Source of the DNA: an uncultured Clostridia bacterium
GTDB taxonomy: Bacteria; Bacillota; Clostridia; Christensenellales; Borkfalkiaceae
Direction: 5' to 3'
Assembly: GCA_947629095.1 (NCBI GenBank)
Contig: CANRCK010000001.1
Span: forward strand, 186,001 to 250,000
Length of the DNA stretch: 64,000 bases
The translations under genes and the position numbers were made by a program. Below the pieces are notes generated by a model. It worked only from the letters and a program-made list of their open reading frames with translations. It was not told where the DNA came from and made no database searches. Position 1 is the stretch's first letter; the number at the start of each line of letters is the position of its first letter. This document shows positions 36,141-44,670 of the stretch, piece by piece.

Positions 36141-37001
36141 TTATAAATCTTCAAACGGGTCGGACTGCATATTTTCGCCGAGGGTGTGGATGAACAGCTC
36201 CTCCACCGTGGGCACCTTGACCTGCAAGCCCTCGCCGCAAATATCCTTGTTTTTGGTTAAAAACGTGTAGCCGAACATGGACTTTTGCACGCCGAGCGCC
36301 TGATTTTTAAGCTCTTCCGTAAGCTCCGCGCACTGCACGAGGCGATAATTTTCGCAAATGGTCTCCTTTTCCTCGTCCAAAGTGATTTTGCCGTCCTGCA
36401 TAATGACTATGTAGTCGGCAATTTTATCCAGATCTTCGGTTATGTGCGTGGAAAAAAGGACGGTGTGATTTTCGTCCATCATAAATTCCTGTATAAGTTC
36501 CACCACGTTGCCCCTGTCGTAGGGGTCGACGCCGGACGTGGGTTCATCCAAAATGAGAATTTCGGGCTTTTGGCAGAGGGCAAGAATGAGGCAGTACTTG
36601 CGCTGCATGCCGAAGGAAAATTTGCTTACGCGGATATCGGACGGAAGCTGAAATTTTTGCATCAATTTTTCATACAGCTCCACGTCAAACTGCGGATAGA
36701 TGGCTTTGTAGAGCTTAAAGAGCCGCGCGGGCTTTGCCGCAATGTTGAAGTGGGGCACGTCGAAAACGCAGGCGATTTTGTTGAGTATTTCCACCTCGTT
36801 GCCCTTGAACGGCTTGCCGTCGTACAGAATATGACCCGCGGAGGCGTCCTGCTGGCGCATTATCGTTTTTATGAGCGTGGATTTGCCCGCGCCGTTGCGG
36901 CCGATGAGCCCCGTTATGCAGCCCTTGCGGATATTCACCGTGGCGTTCATTGTAAACTTTTCAAAACCTACGGTAAGATTTTCGATTTCAAGTGAATACA
37001 T
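36141..37001 (-). CDS. ABC transporter ATP-binding protein (YtrB-like)
   Basis: This 286-residue ATPase has Walker A GRNGAGKST (34-42), the signature region KFSFGMQRK, Walker B ILILDEPTSGVDP and the switch His in STHITEDLDKIAD. A C-terminal extension of about 75 residues follows the core, as in GntR-linked exporters. It starts 3 bases after the regulator gene and powers the two downstream membrane proteins. Confidence 0.88.
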   Translation of the reverse strand: MYSLEIENLTVGFEKFTMNATVNIRKGCITGLIGRNGAGKSTLIKTIMRQQDASAGHILYDGKPFKGNEVEILNKIACVFDVPHFNIAAKPARLFKLYKAIYPQFDVELYEKLMQKFQLPSDIRVSKFSFGMQRKYCLILALCQKPEILILDEPTSGVDPYDRGNVVELIQEFMMDENHTVLFSTHITEDLDKIADYIVIMQDGKITLDEEKETICENYRLVQCAELTEELKNQALGVQKSMFGYTFLTKNKDICGEGLQVKVPTVEELFIHTLGENMQSDPFEDL

Positions 37002-37004
37002 TTT

Positions 37005-37376
37005 TCATTCTCCCAAAATTTGCTTGAATATGCTCTCCAAAACGCTTTGGTCCACGCCGTGCTCCGCGGCGTATTTTTTTATTTCGGCGAACATATCCTT
37101 TATTTTTTCAAGCTTGTAGGCGGTTAAATAATCATTTTTGACTTCGGCCACAAATACTCCCTTGCCCTGCACGGAATATAAAAAGCCTTCGGCAGATAAA
37201 TCTTCATAGGCGCGCTTTGCGGTGATGATGCCTATTTTAAGCTCCTTTGCAAGCATACGGATAGAGGGCAGCATTGTGCCCGCTTTAAGCTCGCCCGAAA
37301 GAATTTGCGCGCGTATTTGATATTTGATTTGCTCGTATATCGGCTGACCCGATTGATACGATAATGCTATATGCAT
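37005..37376 (-). CDS. GntR family transcriptional regulator, YtrA subfamily
   Basis: The protein has 123 residues from the ATG at 37374-37376, with AAAGGCGG as ribosome site. The N-terminal winged helix-turn-helix shows YEQIKYQIRAQILSGEL, LPSIRMLAKEL and TAKRAYEDLSAEGF. The C-terminal part is a short dimerising helix pair of about 45 residues, not an effector domain, which defines the YtrA subfamily. It is first in its operon, behind a promoter carrying an inverted repeat. Autorepression relieved by an envelope signal is likely. Confidence 0.88.
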   Translation of the reverse strand: MHIALSYQSGQPIYEQIKYQIRAQILSGELKAGTMLPSIRMLAKELKIGIITAKRAYEDLSAEGFLYSVQGKGVFVAEVKNDYLTAYKLEKIKDMFAEIKKYAAEHGVDQSVLESIFKQILGE

Positions 37377-37390
37377 ATCCGACCGCCTTT

Positions 37391-37427
37391 CAACTGTGAT
37401 TATACGATAGATACAGTTGCTTGTCAA
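37391..37427 (-). promoter_or_regulatory. Promoter with overlapping operator for the GntR-ABC operon
   Basis: The minus strand has TTGACA (37422-37427), 17 bases and TATAAT (37399-37404). An inverted repeat CAACTGT-N15-ACAGTTG (37391-37397 and 37413-37419) spans the -10 element and spacer. This is the expected place for a repressor site of the adjacent regulator. Confidence 0.75.
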
Positions 37428-37460
37428 GAGAATTTTTAAACTTTTTTTGTGGGCTGCAAA

Positions 37461-37500
37461 TTAATAAATATCCCCGTATATGTACGGGGATATTTATTAA
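37461..37500. repeat. 40-bp perfect palindrome
   Basis: An 18-bp arm beginning TTAATAAATATCCCCGTA is followed by TATG and its exact complement. It lies upstream of the GntR operon and downstream of proS in map order. It could be a bidirectional terminator-like hairpin or a protein-binding site. No T-tract beyond the stem itself is seen. Confidence 0.7.
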
Positions 37501-37683
37501 ATAATTCACAAATTCTGCAATTATGTAGTTATGCGGTGGGTAGAAGCGAGTTATGCAAGGCGCGCGAGGAAAACTTGAAGGAGCGTACATAGACGTACGT
37601 GTCGTACCGAAGGCGTTAGCCTTACTGAAAGTTGCCGCAGCGCAACACCGCAGAACGACGCTTATACACGCCGCCGCGGTAGC
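37501..37683. repeat. Non-coding segment with repeat-like composition downstream of proS
   Basis: No gene is visible on either strand. The segment includes AAGGCGCGCGAGG, GGAGCGTAC and GACGTACGTG elements, a CGTAC/GTACG inverted motif and GC-rich ends. It looks like an interspersed intergenic repeat rather than decayed coding sequence. Confidence 0.35.
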
Positions 37684-39111
37684 TTAATATGCGCGGGCGA
37701 AGATTACCACATGCTCCGCCTTCCCCCCGCAAACCGCACACGTATCGGCAGTTTCGCCCTCGGCGAATACCCTTGCGGTGGCGGCGGTTTCGGCTTTTAC
37801 TTTATCCTCGCACGCGCGGCAGCCGCACCAACCGGCTTTTACAAAGTTTCCGCTCTCAACGCCGCTTAATATTTCGTTTAAATTTTGGGCGTAAACTATT
37901 TTGCCGTCGCGGCGGACGCGCGCCGCATCCAGCATATCCTTTTGAACGGCGGAAAGCAAATCCCGCACAGTCTTGGTGAGAGTGGATAAATCGTAGCTAT
38001 CCTTTTGGAGCGTATCGCGGCGGAAAATCATAGCCTTGCCGCTCTCTATATCGCGCGGACCTATCTCTATTCTTAAAGGCACGCCCTTCATTTCCCACTC
38101 GTTGAACTTCCAGCCGGGGGAGGCGTCGGTGTTGTCAAACTCAACACGTATTGACATTTCTTCGAGATTTTGCTTAATTTTTTGGCAGACCTCCACCACG
38201 CCGCCCTTCTTTGCGGCGATGGGAATTATTACTACCTGCACGGGCGCAACCTTGGGCGGAAGAACAAGCCCACGCCCGTCGCCGTGCGCCATTATTAGCG
38301 CGCCTATAAGCCTTGTGGAAACGCCCCAGCTTGAAGTGTAGGCATATTTTTGCGCGCCGTCCTTATCCAAAAACTTTATATCGAACGCCCTTGCGAAGTT
38401 CTGCCCAAGATAATGCGAAGTGCCCGCCTGCAAGCTCTTGCCGTCCTTCATCATGGCTTCCATGCCGTAGGTTGCAACGGCGCCCGCGAACTTCTCCTTT
38501 TCGGTTTTTCTGCCGCAGATCACGGGAATTGCAAGCACGTTTTCGGCAAATTCCTTATATACGCCGAGCATCTGCATTGTCTCCTCTTCCGCCTCCTCCT
38601 CGGTGGCGTGGGCGGTGTGACCCTCCTGCCATAAAAATTCGGAAGTGCGCAAAAAAGGACGCGTGGTCTTTTCCCAGCGCATAACGTTGCACCACTGGTT
38701 GATTTTGATGGGCAAGTCGCGGTAGGATTGCAGCCATTTTGAATACATACTGCCGATTATCGTTTCGGAAGTGGGTCTTATGGCAAGGGGTTCGGCAAGC
38801 TCCTCCCCGCCGGCGTGAGTGACAACGGCAACTTCGGGGGCAAAGCCCTCGACGTGCTCGGCTTCCTTTGTGAAATAGCTCATGGGAATCAAAAGGGGGA
38901 AATATGCGTTTTTGTGACCCGTAGCCTTGAAGCGGGCATCAAGCTCGGACTGAATATTTTCCCAGATGGCATAGCCGTATGGGCGGATCACCATTGTGCC
39001 CTTAACGGGTCCGTAATCCACAAGCCCGGTTTTAAGAACAACGTCTGTATACCACTGCGGAAAGTCCTTTTCAATGTCGGCTATCTGCTCTACAAAGCTC
39101 TCTTTACCCAT
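37684..39111 (-). CDS. proS: Prolyl-tRNA synthetase, short archaeal/eukaryotic type
   Basis: The protein has 475 residues and charges tRNA-Pro. Class II motifs are seen at GPVKGTMVIRPYGY, in the RPTSET...RWEKTTRPFLRTSEFLW region (given only in part) and at GVSTRLIGALIM. The insertion domain of the classical bacterial enzyme is absent. The C-terminal zinc-type domain has CGCRAC and CAVCGG and ends in Tyr, typical of the ProS3 group. The start is the ATG at 39109-39111, with GAGGA 9 nt upstream; a TTG 6 bases earlier is too close to the ribosome site. Confidence 0.93.
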   Translation of the reverse strand: MGKESFVEQIADIEKDFPQWYTDVVLKTGLVDYGPVKGTMVIRPYGYAIWENIQSELDARFKATGHKNAYFPLLIPMSYFTKEAEHVEGFAPEVAVVTHAGGEELAEPLAIRPTSETIIGSMYSKWLQSYRDLPIKINQWCNVMRWEKTTRPFLRTSEFLWQEGHTAHATEEEAEEETMQMLGVYKEFAENVLAIPVICGRKTEKEKFAGAVATYGMEAMMKDGKSLQAGTSHYLGQNFARAFDIKFLDKDGAQKYAYTSSWGVSTRLIGALIMAHGDGRGLVLPPKVAPVQVVIIPIAAKKGGVVEVCQKIKQNLEEMSIRVEFDNTDASPGWKFNEWEMKGVPLRIEIGPRDIESGKAMIFRRDTLQKDSYDLSTLTKTVRDLLSAVQKDMLDAARVRRDGKIVYAQNLNEILSGVESGNFVKAGWCGCRACEDKVKAETAATARVFAEGETADTCAVCGGKAEHVVIFARAY

Positions 39112-39143
39112 AATCAATAGTCCTCTTTTTTTGAATTTACAGC

Positions 39144-39152
39144 ATTATAGCA
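39144..39152 (-). promoter_or_regulatory. Extended -10 promoter of proS
   Basis: The minus strand reads TGC-TATAAT, an extended -10 element, about 33 nt before the proS ATG. The -35 position holds TTTATT, a weak match. Confidence 0.6.
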
Positions 39153-39261
39153 CATATTGACATAAAAATAAAACGTTTTTGGGCGTTATAAGAAAAATTC
39201 AACAGTGGCGGGCGCGCGAAAAAATTTATTTGTAACAATTGAAGTTTTGTTATTTTTATAC

Positions 39262-39290
39262 TTGTAATAAAATTTGCGATATAGTATAAT
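39262..39290 (+). promoter_or_regulatory. Promoter of the phosphohexomutase-transketolase operon (leaderless)
   Basis: TTGTAA (39262-39267), 17 bases and TATAAT (39285-39290) are present. Counting seven bases past the -10 element places the start point exactly on the A of the ATG at 39297. No Shine-Dalgarno sequence is present. Confidence 0.78.
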
Positions 39291-39296
39291 AGACGT

Positions 39297-40766
39297 ATGA
39301 AAATCGACGACCTTAAAAAACTTAAAAGCGGCAGCGACGTACGCGGAGTTGCCGTTGGCGACAATGTTACGCTTACCGACGAAGCCGTGACCGATATTAC
39401 GAAGGCGTTTTGCGTGTGGCTTTCAAAAAAGTACAAGAAGCACGAGCTGAAAATTGCCGTGGGCAACGACTCGAGAATTTCGGCGCCGAGAATTTCGGAC
39501 AAAGTGATTTCCGCGCTGATTGCAAGCGGGGCGGACGTGGTTTATACGGGACTTTCCTCCACTCCGTCGATGTTTTTGCTTTTGAAAGAGAGCGATTTTA
39601 AATGCGACGGCTCGATTATGATTACCGCCTCCCATTTGCCCTACGACAAAAACGGGCTTAAATTCTTTACGCCCGACGGAGGACTTTCGGGAACGGATAT
39701 AGACGCGATACTCGCGCTTGCCGCAGAGGGGAAATGCACCGCCGGCGCGGGAAAATATTTTGAAAGGTCGTTCATGGACGTATATTCCCGCATACTTGTG
39801 GAAAAAGTGGAACAAGAATGCGGCGTAAAACCCCTGGAGGGCAAAAAAATTATTGTTGACGCGGGCAACGGCGCGGGCGGATTTTTTGCGGAAAAGGTGC
39901 TTGTGCCGCTCGGCGCGGATATTTCGGGCAGCCTGTATCTGGAACCCGACGGATACTTCCCCAACCATATTCCGAACCCCGAGGACAAGACTGCCATAAA
40001 CTGCCTTTCCAACGCAGTGAAAGAGACGGGCGCGGACCTTGGGATAATTTTCGATACCGACGTGGACAGGGCGGCGTGCGTGGACAAGGGCGGCGAACAA
40101 ATAAACAGAAATTCGCTTATTGCCCTTCTCTCCTCCATTCTCCTCCCCGGAAAGGGCGGCGTGATAGTGACCGACTCGGTTACGAGCGTGCATCTTACGG
40201 AATTTATTGAAAAACTCGGCGGGAAGCATTTGAGATTCAAGCGGGGATACAGGAACGTTATTGACAAGTGCAAGGAATTAAACGAGAGCGGAACGTATTC
40301 CCCCCTTGCCATTGAAACGAGCGGGCACGCCGCATTCCCCGAAAATTACTATCTGGACGACGGCGCTTATCTTATAACGAAGATACTTGTATGCCTTTCA
40401 AAACAGGCGAAAGAGGGCAAGACGCTCACTGAGCTTTTGGACGGGTTTAAAAAACCCGCCGACGAAGCCGAGGTGAGAATAGGCTTTAACGCCAACAGCA
40501 TAGATTTCAGAGCCGAAGGCGAAAGGGTTGTAGAAGACCTGAAAAACGCGGGATTTGAAACGGCTGCCGAAAATTACGAGGGCGTGAGATTGTTTTTGGA
40601 GAGCGGAAACGTTATTTTGAGAATGAGCGTGCACGACCCCGTTATGCCGATAAACCTGGAGAGCGACGAGGTTGGCGGTTGCAGAGCAGCCGCGGCAAAG
40701 CTTTTGCAATTTTTACAGGCTTACGAATTTTTAGACCTGTCGAATCTTATAAAATATATAGATTAA
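39297..40766 (+). CDS. Phosphoglucomutase/phosphomannomutase family protein
   Basis: This 489-residue alpha-D-phosphohexomutase moves the phosphate between C1 and C6 of a hexose. The phosphoserine is Ser112 in MITASHLPYDKNG, the magnesium loop is DTDVDR (253-258), the sugar-binding loop is ETSGH, and a C-terminal domain carries the phosphate site. Whether it acts on glucose, mannose or glucosamine phosphates cannot be told. It is transcribed with transketolase 10 bases downstream. The mRNA is probably leaderless. Confidence 0.88.
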   Translation: MKIDDLKKLKSGSDVRGVAVGDNVTLTDEAVTDITKAFCVWLSKKYKKHELKIAVGNDSRISAPRISDKVISALIASGADVVYTGLSSTPSMFLLLKESDFKCDGSIMITASHLPYDKNGLKFFTPDGGLSGTDIDAILALAAEGKCTAGAGKYFERSFMDVYSRILVEKVEQECGVKPLEGKKIIVDAGNGAGGFFAEKVLVPLGADISGSLYLEPDGYFPNHIPNPEDKTAINCLSNAVKETGADLGIIFDTDVDRAACVDKGGEQINRNSLIALLSSILLPGKGGVIVTDSVTSVHLTEFIEKLGGKHLRFKRGYRNVIDKCKELNESGTYSPLAIETSGHAAFPENYYLDDGAYLITKILVCLSKQAKEGKTLTELLDGFKKPADEAEVRIGFNANSIDFRAEGERVVEDLKNAGFETAAENYEGVRLFLESGNVILRMSVHDPVMPINLESDEVGGCRAAAAKLLQFLQAYEFLDLSNLIKYID

Positions 40767-40776
40767 GGAGAACATT

Positions 40777-42759
40777 ATGTCCATAAGCGAAAAGAGCGTT
40801 AATACTATAAGAGTTTTATCCGCCGAAGCTATTTCAAAGGCAAAATCGGGACACCCGGGCATATGTATGGGCGCCGCGCCTATAGGCTACGAGCTGTTTG
40901 CGGAACATCTGAACTTCAGCTATAAAAATCCCAAATGGGACAACCGCGACAGATTTGTGCTTTCGGCGGGACACGGCAGTATGCTCCTGTACTCACTTTT
41001 GCACCTGTTCGGATTCGGCGTTACCATAGATGACATAAAAAATTTCAGGCAGTTCGGCTCCAAAACGCCCGGTCACCCCGAATACGGGCTTACGGCGGGC
41101 GTTGAAACATCCACAGGTCCCCTGGGACAGGGAATAGGCAACGCCGTTGGATTTGCGCTTGCGGAAGCGCACCTTGCGGCGGTGTTCAATAAGCCCGGGT
41201 TCCCCGTTGTGGACCACTTTACATACGTTTTGTGCGGCGACGGGTGCCTTCAGGAAGGTATGAGCTACGAGGCGTGCTCCTTTGCAGGAACGCAGAAACT
41301 CGGGAAACTGATTCTGTTATACGACAGAAACAAAATAACGATTGAGGGAGACATAAACACAGCCTTTTCGGAGGACGTTGCCACGAGGTTCGTGGCGCAG
41401 GGCTGGCAGGTTTTACGCGTTCAGGACGCAAATAATCTCCCCTCTCTCAAAAAGGCGATAGAGCTTGCAAAATCTGACCTTACACGTCCTTCGATAATAA
41501 TCTGCAACACAGTTATAGGATACGGATCGCCCCTTGAAAACACGGCGGCAATACACGGCACGCCGATGAACGACGAGGCGCTCACAAAGACAAAGGAACG
41601 CCTGAACTGGAACTGCGCGCCCTTTGAAGTGCCCGAGGAAGTTGAACGCCACTGCCATGAAATTGCCGAAGAAAAGCTTAAAGCCGAGGAAAAATGGAAT
41701 GAGCTGTTTAAAAAATATTCGGAAACTTATCCCGAACTGGCGCAGAAATACGCGGAATATATGCGCGGATATGCGCCCGATATAAAGAGCCTTGCCGAGA
41801 GCTTAGACTTTTCAAAGCCCGAGGCAACGAGAATCAGCGGCGGAAAAATTTTGAACGAGATTGCAAAGGTTATGCCGAACCTGCTGTCCGGGTCAGCCGA
41901 CCTGTCCCCCTCCACCAAGACGGACATCAAGGGAGAGAGCTATTTTTCGCCCGAAAACAGGACGGGAAGAAATATTCACTTCGGCATACGCGAACACGCC
42001 ATGTCGGCAATATGCAACGGCGTGCAGTTGCACGGCGGGCTGAGAATAGTTTGCTCTACTTTCTTCACCTTTTCCGACTATATGAAGGGCGGAATAAGGC
42101 TGAGCGCGATTATGAATATACCCGTGGTTTACGTTCTGACGCACGACTCTATAGGCGTTGGCGAGGACGGTCCCACGCATCAGCCAATAGAACAGCTTAC
42201 GGCACTGCGCTCGACGCCGGGCGTAAAGGTGTTCCGCCCCTGCGGCGGAAAGGAGACCGTGGCGGCATATGTTGAAGCTTTTACGCAGAGCGCACCCACG
42301 GCGATAGTGCTTTCGAGGCAGAATATGGGGCAGTACGCAGGCGCGGGAATGAACGCGCTGAGGGGCGGATATGTGATTGCCGATATGCCAAAACCCGACG
42401 TGATTTTGATTGGCTGCGGGTCCGAGCTTGACCTGTGCATGGAGGCGCGGGAGCTGCTTGCAAAGGAGGGAATACGGTCAAGGGTAGTTTCGATGCCCTG
42501 CATAGAGGAATTTGAAGCGCAGACGGCGGAATATAAAGAGCTTGTGTTGCCCTCCGCAGTGAAAGCGCGCGTGTGCGTTGAAGCTGCGTCCCCCTACTCT
42601 TGGTACAAATATGCGGGAGACTGCGGCGAAGTGGTGGCAATGCCCACATTCGGCGCTTCCGGTCCATACGAACTGCTGTACGAACACTTTGGCTTTACAA
42701 AGGAAAATGTGGTTAAAGCCGCAAAAAAGTCAATACAGTCTGCAAAAACGAGAAAATAA
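40777..42759 (+). CDS. tkt: Transketolase
   Basis: This 660-residue thiamine-diphosphate enzyme of the pentose phosphate pathway transfers two-carbon units between sugars. It has the N-terminal SGHPGICMGAAPIGYEL, the TPP-binding GDGCLQEGMSYEA region with the N-K-I-T after DR, the pyrimidine-domain GIREHAMSAICNG, and HDSIGVGEDGPTHQPIEQL, the substrate-binding motif of the second domain. The C-terminal domain is complete and the length is normal. The ribosome site AAGGAG is well placed. It is the second gene of an operon with the phosphohexomutase. Confidence 0.95.
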   Translation: MSISEKSVNTIRVLSAEAISKAKSGHPGICMGAAPIGYELFAEHLNFSYKNPKWDNRDRFVLSAGHGSMLLYSLLHLFGFGVTIDDIKNFRQFGSKTPGHPEYGLTAGVETSTGPLGQGIGNAVGFALAEAHLAAVFNKPGFPVVDHFTYVLCGDGCLQEGMSYEACSFAGTQKLGKLILLYDRNKITIEGDINTAFSEDVATRFVAQGWQVLRVQDANNLPSLKKAIELAKSDLTRPSIIICNTVIGYGSPLENTAAIHGTPMNDEALTKTKERLNWNCAPFEVPEEVERHCHEIAEEKLKAEEKWNELFKKYSETYPELAQKYAEYMRGYAPDIKSLAESLDFSKPEATRISGGKILNEIAKVMPNLLSGSADLSPSTKTDIKGESYFSPENRTGRNIHFGIREHAMSAICNGVQLHGGLRIVCSTFFTFSDYMKGGIRLSAIMNIPVVYVLTHDSIGVGEDGPTHQPIEQLTALRSTPGVKVFRPCGGKETVAAYVEAFTQSAPTAIVLSRQNMGQYAGAGMNALRGGYVIADMPKPDVILIGCGSELDLCMEARELLAKEGIRSRVVSMPCIEEFEAQTAEYKELVLPSAVKARVCVEAASPYSWYKYAGDCGEVVAMPTFGASGPYELLYEHFGFTKENVVKAAKKSIQSAKTRK

Positions 42760-42766
42760 CAACGGA

Positions 42767-42794
42767 TTACGGCGCGCCACACGGCGCGCCGTAA
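42767..42794. repeat. Perfect 12-bp hairpin after transketolase
   Basis: TTACGGCGCGCC is followed by ACAC and its exact complement. No T-tract follows, so it may be a weak terminator, an mRNA 3' stabiliser, or partial separation of tkt from the nitroreductase gene. Confidence 0.6.
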
Positions 42795-42821
42795 ACATAA
42801 TAAAATATTTTGAGGTGAATG

Positions 42822-43358
42822 ATGGATTTGGAAAAATTGTTTATGACTCGCCAGAGCACGAGGGAATACGACCCCGATAAAACGGTGAGCGACGGGGATC
42901 TTTTGGAGATTTGCAGGCTGGCTAAGCTTGCACCCTCCGCCGTAAATTCGCAGCCGTATATTCTGCATATAGTTACGGGTGAAAAAGCCAAAGCCTTTTC
43001 CCCAAACGTGCAGGTACTCGGATCAAACAAGTGGGCTTCGGACTGCCCCGCGTTCATAGCCTTGGAGGAGGGAAAACCCGCCGTTGTGGAGAGGCTTGGG
43101 CAAAGGCTGACAAAAACGGAGTTTCTGCCCATAGATATAGGAATAGTTTCGGCATATATAGTGCTTGCAGCCGAAAATATGGGAATACAGACCTGCATTT
43201 TGGGAATGCGCAACGAAAAGGGAATAGCCAAATTTTTGGGGCTGAAGGAAGGCGCAAAATTTCCGCTTGTGATTGCGCTGGGATATGCGAAAGAGGGATA
43301 TCCCGTGCGTGAGAAAAAACGCAGGGCGTTTGAAGAAAATGTGACTATTACAAAGTAG
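42822..43358 (+). CDS. Nitroreductase family protein
   Basis: This 178-residue flavin (FMN) enzyme has the family start 'FMTRQSTREYDPDKTVS', the FMN-contact stretch APSAVNSQPYILHIV, and the C-terminal GMRNEKGIAKFLGL / LVIALGYAKEGYP region. It is shorter than classical nitroreductases, like the clostridial two-domain-lacking group. Two ATGs are adjacent; the second (42822) has the better distance to GAGGTG. The physiological substrate is unknown. Confidence 0.82.
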   Translation: MDLEKLFMTRQSTREYDPDKTVSDGDLLEICRLAKLAPSAVNSQPYILHIVTGEKAKAFSPNVQVLGSNKWASDCPAFIALEEGKPAVVERLGQRLTKTEFLPIDIGIVSAYIVLAAENMGIQTCILGMRNEKGIAKFLGLKEGAKFPLVIALGYAKEGYPVREKKRRAFEENVTITK

Positions 43359-43402
43359 TTTTGCGGGAACGTGTTGAGTTTTTGGATAAATAATAAAAAA
43401 TT

Positions 43403-43432
43403 AAGGCGGGGTTACAATGTCCCCGCCTTTTC
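43403..43432. terminator. Bidirectional terminator overlapping the dehydratase-like gene stop
   Basis: A 9-bp stem AAGGCGGGG / CCCCGCCTT is followed on the plus strand by TTCCC and on the minus strand by TTAATTTTTTATT. It overlaps the stop codon region of the minus-strand gene at 43412 and closes the nitroreductase transcript from the other side. Confidence 0.78.
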
Positions 43433-44668
43433 CCTTGCCGTGGCAAGCATAAGCTTTATTCTGTTTTCCTGGTTGACGCGCGTTGCGGAAGGATCGTAGT
43501 CCACCGCAACGATATTTTCGTCGGCGTAGAATTTTTTGAGAGTCCTCACCGCGCCCTTGCCGGCAATATGGTTGGGAAGGCACCCGAAAGGCTGGGTGCA
43601 GACGATATTGGGCACGCCCGTTTCGGCAAGCGCAGCCATCTCGGCGGGAATGAGCCAGCCCTCCCCCATTTTGACGCCCTGGTTTAAAACCTTGTCGGCG
43701 CAACGGCGGAGATGCTCAAAGTCGTGCACAGGCATAAACGAGCCTTCGTTTTTGAATTGCCTGATTATATTTTTTTGCATGCGGTACACGATTTTGTAGA
43801 CTACGTTATATATAAAAGATTTGAATTTGCTGTGTCCGTAGAGTCTGCCGTCGTTTACTACGTTGACTATGCAGTACAGCACAAAATCCAAAAGGGCTGG
43901 CACTACCGGTTCGCAATTTTCCGAAAGCAGAAATTTTTCAAGCTCGTTGTTGCCGAGGCGGGAGTATTTGACGTAAATTTCCCCAACTATGCCCACCTTT
44001 ATCTTCTCCTCCTTTTTGCGCCCGACGGCGGCGAAGAGGGAAATGAGGCGTTCGTTTATTTTTTTATAACGCGAATATCCGCCGTTTTTGAACTTGTCCA
44101 CCACGTATTCAACGGCTTGGTCGCGCGCGCTGTCGGCGGCGCCCGCCTCGATTTCGTAGGGCTTGGTCTGGTTGTAGCACCACATTATAGTGTCGCCGTA
44201 GATTATGGAATAGGCAAGCTTTAAAAAGAGCTTTGCGCCTATTTCGAACGAGCTGTCCTTTTCAAGCCCCGAAAAGTTGACGGAAACCACGGGAACCTGC
44301 GGGAATTCCGTGTGGATAGCCTTTCTGATGAGGGACATATAGTTTGACGCACGGCAGCCGCCGCCGGTTTGGGTTATCATGAGCGCGGTGCGGTTTAAAT
44401 CGTACTTACCGCTCTTTAACGCGTCAATATATTGCCCCACCACGCACAGGCAGGGATAGCACGTGTCGTTGTGGACGTGCTTTAAGCCCTCGTCTATCAC
44501 GGTGCGGCTCTCGTTTTTGAGAACTTCTATATCGTATCCCTCTATTCTTAAAACTTCCTGTATTATGAGGAAGTGCCACGGGAGCATATCGGGCACGAGG
44601 ATTTTATGGGTGGATTTCATTGACTTGTCCCACTTGGGATAGCCGGTAGTGTAATCGCGTTCTTCCAT
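43412..44668 (-). CDS. 2-hydroxyacyl-CoA dehydratase-like protein (D-component type)
   Basis: This 418-residue protein carries the Cys pattern NDTCYPCLCVVGQ near residues 70-82 and a Cys in the TQPFGCLPNHIAGK motif near residue 360. Both are typical of the iron-sulfur dehydratase family that pairs with HgdC-type activases. In related clostridia this region is the C-terminal part of one very large activase-dehydratase protein. Here it is a separate gene 2 bases downstream of the activase gene. Its metabolic substrate is unknown and no CoA-transferase is adjacent. Confidence 0.75.
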   Translation of the reverse strand: MEERDYTTGYPKWDKSMKSTHKILVPDMLPWHFLIIQEVLRIEGYDIEVLKNESRTVIDEGLKHVHNDTCYPCLCVVGQYIDALKSGKYDLNRTALMITQTGGGCRASNYMSLIRKAIHTEFPQVPVVSVNFSGLEKDSSFEIGAKLFLKLAYSIIYGDTIMWCYNQTKPYEIEAGAADSARDQAVEYVVDKFKNGGYSRYKKINERLISLFAAVGRKKEEKIKVGIVGEIYVKYSRLGNNELEKFLLSENCEPVVPALLDFVLYCIVNVVNDGRLYGHSKFKSFIYNVVYKIVYRMQKNIIRQFKNEGSFMPVHDFEHLRRCADKVLNQGVKMGEGWLIPAEMAALAETGVPNIVCTQPFGCLPNHIAGKGAVRTLKKFYADENIVAVDYDPSATRVNQENRIKLMLATAREKAGTL

Positions 44669-44670
44669 GG

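Noticed and set aside
39423-40229. 268-codon minus-strand frame
   Set aside because: Antisense to the phosphohexomutase, whose motifs are complete; no start signals.
42767-42794. Strong terminator after transketolase
   Set aside because: The stem is perfect but no T-tract follows, so it is listed only as a hairpin.
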